Made by a program: the position numbers and the translations under genes. DNA of 64,000 bases from CALLCD01 sp039196965 (GTDB lineage Bacteria > Pseudomonadota > Alphaproteobacteria > Caulobacterales > Hyphomonadaceae). Shown here in pieces: positions 32,446 to 40,964 of this stretch. The stretch lies in NCBI GenBank assembly GCA_039196965.1, contig JBCCUK010000002.1, forward strand, positions 124,001 to 188,000. Direction: 5' to 3'. Position 1 is the first letter of the stretch. Each line of letters opens with the position of its first letter. Below the pieces are notes generated by a model. The model was not told the DNA's origin and did not search any database. It was given only the letters and a program-made list of their open reading frames with translations.

Positions 32446-32925
32446 CTATCTTGTGGGGGCAGGGCATTCAGGCCCTTCAGGCTTTCGCGAGCCGGGCGCT
32501 CGGCGTTTGGCAAGGATCATGGCTTCGTGAATACGCGCTTCAATCGCCGCCTCGTCAAATGTCCGATTGATGCAGGCTATGGGTTCGCCATTGTCGGCCG
32601 AAATGATAGCAGCAAGGCCGGTAATTCCGCCATACCAGTCCCAGAGATATCCGGCCTTGTGACTGTCGGCGAGGCGTACAGCTGTTGCCCAGGCATATGC
32701 CGCGTCTTCATCGCTGGCCCGCCGTCCCGCCTTTGTCATGTCAAGATTTACGAGTTCCACGTCGCCGGATTCGAACCGGGTGAGCGCATTATCGAGAGCT
32801 GGGTTCAGGATCTGGCAGTTCGGACACCAGTCGGCCGTGAAATTGACGACCTTCACCACAGGCTCGGCCGCTGCCGTCAGGCCACTAAAGAATAGAACCA
32901 GCGCTGCGATAGCCCCGTGCTTCAT
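32446..32925 (-). CDS. Periplasmic thioredoxin-like protein
   Basis: 159 residues with a signal peptide (MKHGAIAALVLFFSGLTAAA) and a thioredoxin active site, W33-C34-P-N-C37. FTADWCPNCQILNPALDNAL is the helix-1 region, and a Pro-rich tail ends the protein. The expected role is a periplasmic thiol-disulfide protein; the CPNC dipeptide is not that of DsbA (CPHC) or of TlpA (CxPC), so its redox direction is open. It overlaps purB by 4 bases (ATGA), so it is translated after purB. Confidence 0.8.
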   Translation of the reverse strand: MKHGAIAALVLFFSGLTAAAEPVVKVVNFTADWCPNCQILNPALDNALTRFESGDVELVNLDMTKAGRRASDEDAAYAWATAVRLADSHKAGYLWDWYGGITGLAAIISADNGEPIACINRTFDEAAIEARIHEAMILAKRRAPGSRKPEGPECPAPTR

Positions 32926-34217
32926 TCGCCAAAAACCCGCGCGAAGATCGTATCCACCTGTTTCAGGTGATACTCCATGTCAAACAGGGCTTCCAGTTCT
33001 GCATCTGTCAACCGGTCGCTAACCTCTTCATCGGCTTTGAGGAAATCGAGGAATGCGCCTTCGCCGGCCCAGGTCCGCATCGCATTGCGCTGAACGAGGC
33101 GATAGGCATCTTCCCGGCTGACTTCCTTTTCAACGAGCGCCAGCAGGACGCGCTGCGAGTTATGGAGCCCGTCCAGCTTGTCCATATTTTCCTGCATACG
33201 GTCTGGATAGACGACGAGGTTTTCGATCACACCGGCAAGGCGGTGCAGGGCAAAATCGAGATGAATGGTCGTGTCCGGACCAATTCCGCGCTCGACCGAA
33301 GAGTGAGAGATGTCCCGCTCATGCCATAGAGCAACGTTTTCCAGGGCAGGGGTGACTGCTGACCTTACAAGCCGCGTCAGACCAGTCAGATTTTCCGTCA
33401 GTACCGGATTGCGCTTATGTGGCATGGCCGAGGAGCCTTTCTGCCCGGCTGAGAAATACTCCTCCGCTTCAAGAACTTCCGTACGCTGAAGGTGACGTAT
33501 CTCCGTGGCGATCCTTTCGATTGACGACGCGATCACGCCCAGCGTTGCAAAGAACATGGCGTGGCGATCTCGCGGGATAACCTGGGTTGAAAGGGGCTCA
33601 GGTGTCAGGTCGAGTTTTTCCGCGACATGGGCCTCAATCCGCGGATCAATGTTTGCGAAGGTTCCGACAGCGCCCGAAAGCGCGCAGGTGGCAATCTCTT
33701 CTCTGGCCGCGATCAGCCGTGCCTTGGCGCGCTGAAACTCCGCATGGAAACCGGCAAGCTTCAATCCGAATGTCACCGGTTCTGCGTGGATGCCATGGCT
33801 CCGGCCGATGGTCGGTGTCAGCTTGTGCTCCTCAGCGCGGGCTTTCAGCGCTGCCAGAACCCTGTCGAGCCCTGCCAGCAAGAGGTCGCTTGCCCGCGAC
33901 AGCTGAACAGCAAGGCAGGTGTCCAGCACATCTGAAGATGTCAGCCCTTTATGCAGATAGCGTGCTTCATCGCCGACATGCTCGGCGACATTGGTCAGGA
34001 AGGCGATGACATCGTGTTTCACTTCCCGCTCGATCTCATCGATCCGTGCGACCTCGAAGCCACCGCGCTCCCGCACCGCCGCTGTGACACCTGCTGGAAT
34101 CTGGTCTAGCTCTTCCATAGCCTCTGCCGCGAGCGTCTCGATTTCGAGCCAGATCGAGAACTTTGTCTCAGGCGTCCAGATGGCCGTCATTTCGGGGCGG
34201 GCATAGCGTTCAATCAT
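32922..34217 (-). CDS. purB: Adenylosuccinate lyase PurB
   Basis: Catalyses two fumarate-releasing steps in purine synthesis (SAICAR to AICAR and adenylosuccinate to AMP). 431 residues; the fumarate-lyase signature GSSAMPHKRNP carries the catalytic Ser loop, and GRSHGIHAEPVTFGLK contains the conserved His region. The N-terminus MIERYARPEMTAIWT is typical. It is co-directional with the thioredoxin-like gene it overlaps; upstream lies the nucleoside hydrolase/kinase pair, transcribed the same way after a 99-base gap. Confidence 0.96.
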   Translation of the reverse strand: MIERYARPEMTAIWTPETKFSIWLEIETLAAEAMEELDQIPAGVTAAVRERGGFEVARIDEIEREVKHDVIAFLTNVAEHVGDEARYLHKGLTSSDVLDTCLAVQLSRASDLLLAGLDRVLAALKARAEEHKLTPTIGRSHGIHAEPVTFGLKLAGFHAEFQRAKARLIAAREEIATCALSGAVGTFANIDPRIEAHVAEKLDLTPEPLSTQVIPRDRHAMFFATLGVIASSIERIATEIRHLQRTEVLEAEEYFSAGQKGSSAMPHKRNPVLTENLTGLTRLVRSAVTPALENVALWHERDISHSSVERGIGPDTTIHLDFALHRLAGVIENLVVYPDRMQENMDKLDGLHNSQRVLLALVEKEVSREDAYRLVQRNAMRTWAGEGAFLDFLKADEEVSDRLTDAELEALFDMEYHLKQVDTIFARVFGE

Positions 34218-34316
34218 ATTGGAATTCCATGGCTTCGCGCTGTCTTGCGCGCTTTCGCGATTGCTTCAGCGCGTTTCTTTATAGCGTTTCAGTTTTTCTT
34301 AGAAGCCGTTTTGTCT

Positions 34317-35216
34317 TCAGGGCTTTTTATTCAGCAGGCGCGCCATGAGATCCGCGCGGAACGCATCATTGTCGACGCTTCGGAGATAGGTGACTTCAGG
34401 CCCGTCGATGCTCGCGTCGGCATGGAAGAGTGGGCGATCCGGCGTAAAGACGACCTCTGACCGGAGACGGTGGGCATCGAAAAGATCAGGCTGCATGATC
34501 CAGCCGACCGCCAGCGTGTCAAACGGCGTGAAACCGGGCGCTTGGAAGCTATCTGTCCAGGTCCGGAGCCATCCTTGCGACATATCCGAAAGCCAGCTCA
34601 CCGCTGAATCGCCCTCCGTGCGCAATGTCCCAAGATGCGCCGCCGTCAGCCACATGCGGGAACTGACCTCCCATCCGGCGAGCGTCATTGGAACGCCGAG
34701 TGCCAGGAGTTCCGCAGCGGCCTTGGCGTCCAGTTCGAAGTTCAGATCCCGGAACGGTTCTACCTGATCGGGCGTCGCTCGAAACTCCAGTCTGACCCGG
34801 CGTCCACCGACGAAAATGATCTCTGCAACATTACCCAGCGCTGCGCCCGGCTGCGACAGCGCTGCGGCGATATTGGTCAGCGGCCCCAATGCGATAATGG
34901 TCAGGTGATCTTCTGCGAGCGCGTCTAACAGCGCGTCCGTGGCAGAATTGGCGGTGCGGGTTCCGCTTGTTCCATGACCCCTGTAGACCGGCACATCCTC
35001 ATGCCCGGCCCGGCTCACAATCTCCTGCGCCATGGGGTAGGTATTCGCGATATCGGTATTTCCGAACACAGCTGAGACCCCGACAACATCAAGTTCGGGA
35101 GAGCGAAGCGCCTGCAATAGCGCGTATCCATCATCCACCTCGCCATTGCCCGATGTGATCGCCGGATCTGTATCGATCCAGACGCGCCGTGGCTTGAGGA
35201 GTGGCGTATCTGTCAT
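34317..35216 (-). CDS. Nucleoside hydrolase (IUNH family)
   Basis: Cleaves nucleosides to base plus ribose. 299 residues; the Ca2+-binding N-terminal motif is D15-T-D17 followed by D28-D29, with the usual DTDPGxDD loop extended by an insertion (SGNGEV). LTIIALGPLTNIA and FRDLNFELD (Asn and Asp ligands) are family blocks, and FTPFDTLAVGW supplies the final Asp. The start overlaps the stop of the upstream kinase-like gene (4 bases). The pair would release and then phosphorylate a ribose, see the neighbour. The exact base specificity cannot be read from the sequence. Confidence 0.88.
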   Translation of the reverse strand: MTDTPLLKPRRVWIDTDPAITSGNGEVDDGYALLQALRSPELDVVGVSAVFGNTDIANTYPMAQEIVSRAGHEDVPVYRGHGTSGTRTANSATDALLDALAEDHLTIIALGPLTNIAAALSQPGAALGNVAEIIFVGGRRVRLEFRATPDQVEPFRDLNFELDAKAAAELLALGVPMTLAGWEVSSRMWLTAAHLGTLRTEGDSAVSWLSDMSQGWLRTWTDSFQAPGFTPFDTLAVGWIMQPDLFDAHRLRSEVVFTPDRPLFHADASIDGPEVTYLRSVDNDAFRADLMARLLNKKP

Positions 35217-36205
35217 TGCGTTGTTCCAAGCACGAGGTTTCTCGCTTTTTCAAGCAACGCCTTTTTTGTTGCGAGATCAATCGAGAGTGGCAACTGAGCG
35301 ACGCCGATCAGCCGCCGCATGATCTCGATGCCGGTGATCTTGTTCATCAGATCTTCGTCGAGGGGCCGACCGTATCTAGCCGTGAACTGGTCGCCATATC
35401 CAGCCGGCTGGCCGCTAAGTTTCATATGGGCGAGCAACACGCCCACATCCCATTCCGCCGGACCGATCCAGCAAAATTCCGGATCTATAACGAACAGACC
35501 ATCATCTGTGGTCAACCAGCTACCGGGATAAAGATCGCCGTGGAGCAGGACAGCGCCACTGTCGGTCGACTGGCTCAGATAGCGCTGATCCACTTCATTC
35601 ACCGCGGCGACGAATGCCGCGTCCAGCTTCAGTCCGTCACCAACGGCCTGTAGTCCCGGCGTAATCTCATCAAGGGCAAAGCCATTGTCCGGGTCGAGCG
35701 GAAACGTGAAGATGTGCAGCGCGTTCAGAGCCCGCATGGCATCGTTGGAGAATCGGTCGCGCATCTCAGCTGTTACGGAAATCCCATGAAGCGAAGCTGC
35801 CCAGTCGGCGACAGCGTGGAGCTGATCCAGCGGCAGCTCCGTGCCGTCATAGACGAACATGCCGTCGGTGCCTTCGCCCAGATCCTGCAATAGGTTTGCA
35901 GCTTGTTCTTCATCATAACCGAGATGATTTGGCATGGCCTTACCGGCGGCGGTACCGGCAACGCTTTTATAGAAGGCCGCTTCCACGCCTGCGCGTTCGA
36001 TCGGAGCCGGGATATCCGGATACTTCTCGACCCAGCCCCGTGCGCGTTTCAGAATCAGCGAATCTCCGTTGTCGAGTTGAACGCGCTCGACGAGGTTCAT
36101 GTTTCCGGCACCTGCAATCGCCGTGCTAGTGACAAGGCTTCCCACAGGCAGCCAGTTCGCACTTTTGAGAACCTCTTCAGCCGAAAGGGCTTTTTTGTTT
36201 TGCAT
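35213..36205 (-). CDS. Methylthioribose-kinase-like sugar kinase (APH fold)
   Basis: 330 residues of the aminoglycoside-phosphotransferase fold. The catalytic loop VLLHGDLYPGSWL and metal-binding VIDPEFCWIGPAEWDVGVLLAH closely resemble 5-methylthioribose kinase (HGDL.. and IDPEF...DIG), rather than antibiotic kinases (IDWE/ IDxG). N-terminal AGAGNMNLVERV and ILKRA give the nucleotide-binding lobe. It is translationally coupled to a nucleoside hydrolase, so I infer salvage of ribose or methylthioribose from a nucleoside. The usual MtnA/B/C/D enzymes are not present in the window. Confidence 0.75.
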   Translation of the reverse strand: MQNKKALSAEEVLKSANWLPVGSLVTSTAIAGAGNMNLVERVQLDNGDSLILKRARGWVEKYPDIPAPIERAGVEAAFYKSVAGTAAGKAMPNHLGYDEEQAANLLQDLGEGTDGMFVYDGTELPLDQLHAVADWAASLHGISVTAEMRDRFSNDAMRALNALHIFTFPLDPDNGFALDEITPGLQAVGDGLKLDAAFVAAVNEVDQRYLSQSTDSGAVLLHGDLYPGSWLTTDDGLFVIDPEFCWIGPAEWDVGVLLAHMKLSGQPAGYGDQFTARYGRPLDEDLMNKITGIEIMRRLIGVAQLPLSIDLATKKALLEKARNLVLGTTQ

Positions 36206-36219
36206 GTCTGGAGTCTCCC

Positions 36220-36264
36220 GATCGACGCATGGGACGAGTGATCAAGCGCGCTTTTGCGTCGATC
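36220..36264. promoter_or_regulatory. 10-bp inverted repeat in front of the kinase/nucleoside-hydrolase operon
   Basis: GATCGACGCA (36220-36229) and TGCGTCGATC (36255-36264) are exact complements separated by 25 bases, lying 15-59 bases upstream of the kinase-like start. This is the position of a promoter-region operator or a 5' leader hairpin. The regulator is unknown. Confidence 0.45.
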
Positions 36265-36315
36265 ATCCTCTGGGCGTCAATTCACAGACCCGTGGAGAAA
36301 ATGTGAGCGGCCTAG

Positions 36316-36531
36316 ATGCCTCTGAAGAACGAGAAGGCGAATGAGATCGCTTTTCTCTGCTCTGCTGTCATCGCGACTGCAATTTTCTGCTATTTGAAAT
36401 TGTCGGGTTTTTTCCGATATGCCGCTCTGCTATATCGAGGCGGGTTAAAAGCTGAATTCTATCATTTCTGTAATGTTTGCAGCGTAAGCCTGATCTGCGG
36501 CCTATTTCTGATTGCCGGTTTTCTGAAATGA
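36316..36531 (+). CDS. Doubtful small two-helix membrane protein
   Basis: A 71-residue frame with two hydrophobic stretches (IAFLCSAVIATAIFCYL and VSLICGLFLIAGFL) and several Cys. The nearest ribosome-like sequence (GGAG) is about 18 bases away, too far. It could be a real small protein starting at another codon or a chance frame in AT-rich DNA. Confidence 0.25.
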   Translation: MPLKNEKANEIAFLCSAVIATAIFCYLKLSGFFRYAALLYRGGLKAEFYHFCNVCSVSLICGLFLIAGFLK

Positions 36532-36697
36532 ATGCTTCGATACAGGCTGGCTCATATCCAAGAGTTGGGTTAACTTTGTTCATGGGGGGTTCAGCGGCTC
36601 TGGGCCTAGACCCTATGCAGCCTTCTCGGATGGGTTTTGAGGGGGTGCCGAAAAATTCGGCAGCGGGCTAATCCGCTGACAGTAAAGGGGAAATATA

Positions 36698-37663
36698 ATG
36701 AAGAGGTTTCTTTTTCTATCCACGGCGAGTATCGCTCTAAGCGTCTGTGCATCAGCTCAGGGGGCGGACTACCCGCCGAGCGCCGATCCGGGTGAGTGCT
36801 TCGCCCGTGTACTCATCCCAGAGACGACCGAGATCATAACAGAGCAGGTTATAGACCGACCGGAGACCGAGGAGATTTCAATCCTTCCGGCCCGATATGA
36901 AACCGTCACAGAACAGGTACTCATCAAGGAAGAGACAGTGATGTACCGGACGGTGCCGGCAGTATACGAGACTGTTACTGAGACCGTCATCATCGAACCG
37001 GAACGTACCGAGTCGATCGTTGTTCCGGCTACGTATGAAACCTACGAAGAGCAGGTTCTCGTGCGCCCCGCCTATTCCACGTGGAAACCCGGCGCTGGCC
37101 TTTACGGCCGTGGCTCTGCAGGCACAGGTACAGCAGGTGCGGATAGTGAACAAGCCACAGGTGAATTGCTTTGCCGGGTAGAAGTGCCGGCCCAGTACGA
37201 TACTGTGACCCGCACCCGGGTTGCAACGCCTGAACAGACCGACACACGTGTCATTCCTGCGGTCACGGAGGCGGTCACTCGTCAAATGATTGTCCAGCCA
37301 GCTCAGGTCGTGGAGGAGATCGTTCCTGCGGAGTACGAAACGGTCACCAAGCAGGTGCTTGTTGCTCCGGCGACGGAACAAGTGACGGTTATTCCAGCGA
37401 CCTATAAGACGGTTGAGAGGCGGGTTGTTACCGGCGGCGGCGGCCTTGAATGGCGCGAAGTGCTTTGTGATACCAATGCATCTCCTGCCAAGATTGCAGA
37501 AGTGCAGCGGGCACTGACAACGGCCGGGTACAATGTGCCGGATGATGGAGCCTTTGGCCCTGAAACGCTGAACGCCATGGAAGCTTATCAGCGTGCGAAC
37601 GGATTGCCCGTTGGATACCTAACAGTGTCGACGGTGGAATCTCTCGGTGTATTGCCGCGCTAA
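36698..37663 (+). CDS. Exported repeat protein with peptidoglycan-binding domain
   Basis: 321 residues. A signal peptide (MKRFLFLSTASIALSVCASA) is followed by about eight repeats of a ~22-residue unit, pattern P-A-x-Y-E-T-V-T-x-x-V-L-V-x-P-E (residues ~30-240). The unit is interrupted by a Gly-rich stretch (KPGAGLYGRGSAGTGTAGAD). The C-terminal 60 residues (IAEVQRALTTAGYNVPDDG, FGPETLNAMEAYQRANGLP) are a PG_binding_1 domain. It probably lies in the periplasm bound to the wall; function unknown. AAGGGGAAAT before the ATG supports the start, and a terminator-like hairpin follows at 37690. Confidence 0.85.
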   Translation: MKRFLFLSTASIALSVCASAQGADYPPSADPGECFARVLIPETTEIITEQVIDRPETEEISILPARYETVTEQVLIKEETVMYRTVPAVYETVTETVIIEPERTESIVVPATYETYEEQVLVRPAYSTWKPGAGLYGRGSAGTGTAGADSEQATGELLCRVEVPAQYDTVTRTRVATPEQTDTRVIPAVTEAVTRQMIVQPAQVVEEIVPAEYETVTKQVLVAPATEQVTVIPATYKTVERRVVTGGGGLEWREVLCDTNASPAKIAEVQRALTTAGYNVPDDGAFGPETLNAMEAYQRANGLPVGYLTVSTVESLGVLPR

Positions 37664-37689
37664 CCAATCCGAGAAATCTTGAACGGAAA

Positions 37690-37712
37690 GCCCGTGCCAG
37701 TCTGGCGCGGGC
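37690..37712 (+). terminator. Terminator-like hairpin after the repeat-protein gene
   Basis: GCCCGTGCC (37690-37698) and GGCGCGGGC (37704-37712) form a 9-base stem (one wobble) around a five-base loop, preceded by GGAAA and followed by ATTTT. It is 27 bases past the stop codon. The T-run is short, so strength is uncertain. Confidence 0.6.
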
Positions 37713-37746
37713 ATTTTGGTGCCGACAATCCGGGGCAAGAAAAGAG

Positions 37747-37769
37747 GCCGCCGGAAATTCCGACGGCCT
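37747..37769 (-). terminator. Terminator-like hairpin after the porin gene
   Basis: GGCCGCCGG (37747-37755) and CCGACGGCC (37761-37769) pair with one mismatch around AAATT. Read on the minus strand the stem is followed by TCTTTTCTTG, a T-rich run. It lies 60 bases past the porin stop; together with 37690-37712 it separates two convergent genes. Confidence 0.6.
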
Positions 37770-37829
37770 TTACAAGTTGTGCTGAACGGCCCCATGAACG
37801 GACCGATCAGCAGGGAGGACCATCCACGG

Positions 37830-38717
37830 TCAAAACGCTTTTGAGACGGTGAAGACGCCCGTCGACCCGTTGCCAGCCAGGCCAGCGGTGTCGATGTAGC
37901 GCGCATCGAAATCAATGCCGAACCAGGTCGCTGTTACACCAATCCCCAAATCCCAGTAGTCTTCACCGAAACCGCCCCCTTCAGGCACAAGGTCATCGAT
38001 GAAAAACAGCCGTCCAGCGCTTCCGCTAAGCGCAAAATCCACACTGCTACCAGCAATGTCCGGCAGGCTGCCGATCGGCATGCTGGCGGATACAGCCGGT
38101 AATATCATATCGCCCGTCTCGAAGTAATAATCCGGCGACCATGTCAGTGAGAACCCAAGTTCTAGCGGTCCGAGCGCATAACTGGTGCTCGCATAAAGTT
38201 CGACATAATCCTGATCATTGAAATCAACGAGGACGTCTCCGGGAGAGACACCGAGCCCAGCGGCAATTGATGCCTGATCCGGCGTCAATACATCAGGAAC
38301 AATGACGTCGTCATCGCCGCCCGGTGCAGCAGGATACAGATAGTAGATGAAGCCAATATCGAGCGATAAGTCTCCAATCGTTGGTGTAAATCCGGCGTAA
38401 AAGTCGATCTCCGTCGACGACCCGTTAGAGATTTGCTCTCCTGTTATCGGATTGGACAGATCATCATTGAAATCGACTGTCGATCCCCAGGTGCCGACAT
38501 AGAAGAGGTCGCTTGCCCAATCGATTCCCCCTTGCACCGCTGGGTCCGATGCTGACTGAGAAATGCCCCTGAACGTGTAGTCCGTTGTAATGGCGACATT
38601 TGCTGAAAATTCTCCCCCGAGAAACGTCAGTCCTCCATCGTCTTCGTCCTGCGCCATGGCTGGCGCGCACATCATTGCGACAGCACCCACGGCGCTTATA
38701 CAGAGTTTCCTCATCAT
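37830..38717 (-). CDS. TorF-family putative porin
   Basis: 295 residues from ATG 38717 (MMRKLCISAVGAVAMM, signal peptide ending APAMA; GAAGGG about 10 bases upstream). The mature N-terminus FSANVAITTDYTFRGISQS is the hallmark of the TorF/CHP02001 family of outer-membrane beta-barrels. The rest has alternating aromatic strands and ends VFTVSKAF with a terminal Phe as expected for BAM recognition. It may form a channel of unknown specificity. A longer frame (to 38855) passes through a tandem repeat and is judged untranslated leader. Confidence 0.85.
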   Translation of the reverse strand: MMRKLCISAVGAVAMMCAPAMAQDEDDGGLTFLGGEFSANVAITTDYTFRGISQSASDPAVQGGIDWASDLFYVGTWGSTVDFNDDLSNPITGEQISNGSSTEIDFYAGFTPTIGDLSLDIGFIYYLYPAAPGGDDDVIVPDVLTPDQASIAAGLGVSPGDVLVDFNDQDYVELYASTSYALGPLELGFSLTWSPDYYFETGDMILPAVSASMPIGSLPDIAGSSVDFALSGSAGRLFFIDDLVPEGGGFGEDYWDLGIGVTATWFGIDFDARYIDTAGLAGNGSTGVFTVSKAF

Positions 38718-38741
38718 TGTTGCTATTCCCTTCTTATTAGA

Positions 38742-38796
38742 CACCGCGAGTTGCGATGACCTCCGCATAGGCACCGCGAGCTGCGATGACCTCCGC
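38742..38796. repeat. Tandem 30-bp repeat in the porin leader
   Basis: A 25-base unit (CACCGCGAG, then T or C, then TGCGATGACCTCCGC) occurs at 38742-38766 and 38772-38796, period 30, with one difference. It lies 25-80 bases upstream of the porin start, so it would be in its 5' untranslated region or promoter. It may be a duplicated protein-binding or small-RNA target site, or a replication slip. Confidence 0.7.
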
Positions 38797-38939
38797 GCGT
38801 AATGTGCTTTAGGCAGGAAGTGGGATGCGAATTCCGTACGCAGACGCGGCTGCAACTGATAGCGCTGTGCCCGAATTCAGGGCAGCAATTCCATAAATTG
38901 ACCGGCCGCTAAGCGCGCTTCCCTAAGGAAGCTTGAAGT

Positions 38940-39758
38940 TCATCTGGCGGACAGGGGAGCGTAACCTAGGTGCATTCCTGCGTCGACGAGCAGGGTCTCA
39001 CCAGTGACGTGGCGGGCATCGTCTGTAAGGAAAAAAACCGCACTGGCTGCAATGTCATCGGGACTCGACGCTACGTTGAGTGGAACGGATGCAGCGACGC
39101 CCGCTTCGAGTTTTTCAAACTGCTCTGCGCTCATTTCATCCTTAAACCAGCGTGTGCCGATGAAGCCCGGACAAATGGCATTCACCCGAATAGCTGGCGC
39201 GAGGGCGCGCGCTAGAGACAACGTCATCGTGTTTAAAGCGCCTTTGGTTGCGGCATAGGCCACCGAAGAACCAATGCCGGTAACACCAGCAATCGAAGAG
39301 ATATTCAAAACAGATGCTGCTCGGCCGGTCTGCTGGTTCGATTCAAGCAATAAGGGTTTGCAGGCCTGGAGCATCAGATAGGGTCCGGCAACATTCACCG
39401 CATATGTGTCCATGAAGTCAGCCTTCGACAGGGCATCCAGATCGCTATGGTCGCGGGCATGGCGGGTAATGCCAGCATTATTTACGAGAATATCGAGGCG
39501 GCCCCATTGCGAAGCTGCTTCTGTGAGTGTGTTACAGCCTTCTTCAGTGGAGACATCGGCAACCACCAACCGCGCCTGCGCGCCAAGCTCAGCGCACTTG
39601 GCTACGGCGCGTTCGCCATCTTCCACGGACCGAGTGCAATTGATAATGACATCGGCACCGCGCGCTGCGAGGCGTGTCGCAATGCATTCTCCAAGACCGG
39701 TCGCCGATCCGGTAATAATTGCCTTGCGACCTTCAAGGTCTTTCGGTGCATTACTCAT
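38940..39758 (-). CDS. Short-chain dehydrogenase/reductase
   Basis: 272 residues from ATG 39758 (GGAGAGGG upstream). Cofactor motif ITGSATGLGE, Asn in VNNAGITRHARDHSDLD, catalytic Ser in NISSIAGVTG and Tyr-Lys in YAATKGA are present. N-C-T-R after strand 2 is compatible with NADP(H). The C-terminal FLTDDARHVTGETLLVDAG is the classical SDR end seen in 3-oxoacyl-ACP reductase-like enzymes. The substrate is unknown. It is divergent from the Na+/Ca2+ exchanger gene. Confidence 0.88.
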   Translation of the reverse strand: MSNAPKDLEGRKAIITGSATGLGECIATRLAARGADVIINCTRSVEDGERAVAKCAELGAQARLVVADVSTEEGCNTLTEAASQWGRLDILVNNAGITRHARDHSDLDALSKADFMDTYAVNVAGPYLMLQACKPLLLESNQQTGRAASVLNISSIAGVTGIGSSVAYAATKGALNTMTLSLARALAPAIRVNAICPGFIGTRWFKDEMSAEQFEKLEAGVAASVPLNVASSPDDIAASAVFFLTDDARHVTGETLLVDAGMHLGYAPLSAR

Positions 39759-39899
39759 GGCGGGATTTCCCTCTCCTGATATTCCGTGTTGGACGTTTGT
39801 CTTAATGATCTCAGTTTGCACAGCGAACAGGCCTTGGCGCAAGCGGCTCCGCTCCTGTATGTAAATCCGCTGGAGTCGGGGAAAGGATCAGTCGATTTG

Positions 39900-40964
39900 A
39901 TGTCCTATATGTTCATCGTTGGTGGGCTTGTTCTTCTGTTCTGTGGTGGGGAGGCAGTTGTCCGAGGATCAGTCGGCGTTGCCAGAAAACTCGGTGTATC
40001 GGAGCTTGTCATCGGTCTTACACTTGTTGGATTTGGCACGTCGGCACCGGAACTGGTCACGAGTCTTAAGGCTGTCAGCAAGGGTGCCGTCGGCATGTCC
40101 GTTGGCAATGTTGCAGGCTCCAATATCGCAAACATTCTTCTTGTTATGGGTATCGCGGCGCTCATCAGGCCAATTGTGACAAAGCCAAGCGCTTTGACTC
40201 GGGACTTCACAGTCATGGTCTTCGCAACACTCGTATTTGCAGCCCTCGCATACTATGACATATTCACGCGCCCCGCTGGCGGCATCCTCGTCACTCTTCT
40301 GATCCTCTATATCGCATCATCATTCCTGCTGGATAAGAGCAATGAAGACGCGGCAATGATGCATGCCGATGAAGGCGAGCTGATTGAAACCAATGATCCC
40401 CTCCCATTGGCGCTCGTCCTCGCCTTCGGGGGTATTGCAGGCGTCGTTTTCGGAGCCGAGCTTCTGGTCAATGGCGGCATAGACGTCGCTGAGCGCTTCG
40501 GCGTGTCTGACACGCTTATCGGACTGACCTTTGTCGCTATAGGCACCAGTTTGCCAGAAGTCGCGACTGTAGGAATGTCCGCCATACGAGGGAAGTCCGA
40601 TGTTGCCCTCGGAACTGTGCTCGGCTCGAACATCTTCAATATCTTCGGAATCATAGGCGTTACGGCCTTGGTCCACCCTTTTTCACTTTTCGCCCCGCCT
40701 GCTGGTGGCCATGGAGAGTCCAGTGGGGTATCCAGCGGTAGCTTCGATTATTCAGAGGTTCTGACCCAAGGGAGTACGGCCCTGTCATCAGGCCACAGTC
40801 TTTCTTGGACGGACATATCCACCATCATCCTTTCGGTCTTCCTTATCATCATCTTCGCATTTACGGGCCGGCAGCTCGCGCGCTGGGAAGGGGCTATCCT
40901 GCTCGGCAGCTATGGGCTTTATATGGGTTTCCTTTTCAACCTCGTACCCACGCCATTCGCATGA
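39900..40964 (+). CDS. Na+/Ca2+ exchanger family protein (CaCA, YrbG-like)
   Basis: 354 residues from ATG 39900 (AAAGGA upstream); the in-frame ATG at 39786 would add a hydrophilic leader of 38 residues not seen in the family. The two inverted alpha repeats are LTLVGFGTSAPELVTSLKAVSKG and LTFVAIGTSLPEVATVGMSAIRG, each with the ion-binding Gly-Thr-Ser-x-Pro-Glu core. About ten membrane helices. It exchanges Ca2+ for Na+ or H+ across the inner membrane. The stop overlaps the queF start (ATGA), although no functional link is evident. Confidence 0.9.
   Translation: MSYMFIVGGLVLLFCGGEAVVRGSVGVARKLGVSELVIGLTLVGFGTSAPELVTSLKAVSKGAVGMSVGNVAGSNIANILLVMGIAALIRPIVTKPSALTRDFTVMVFATLVFAALAYYDIFTRPAGGILVTLLILYIASSFLLDKSNEDAAMMHADEGELIETNDPLPLALVLAFGGIAGVVFGAELLVNGGIDVAERFGVSDTLIGLTFVAIGTSLPEVATVGMSAIRGKSDVALGTVLGSNIFNIFGIIGVTALVHPFSLFAPPAGGHGESSGVSSGSFDYSEVLTQGSTALSSGHSLSWTDISTIILSVFLIIIFAFTGRQLARWEGAILLGSYGLYMGFLFNLVPTPFA

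Larger units (their letters stand above)
36206..36697. other. 492-base AT-richer gap between kinase-like and repeat-protein genes
   Basis: It contains the inverted repeat at 36220-36264, a doubtful 71-codon frame at 36316-36531, and a GGGGAAAT ribosome site just before the repeat-protein start at 36698. I see no RNA gene or mobile element. Base composition is visibly lower in G+C than on either side. Confidence 0.5.
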
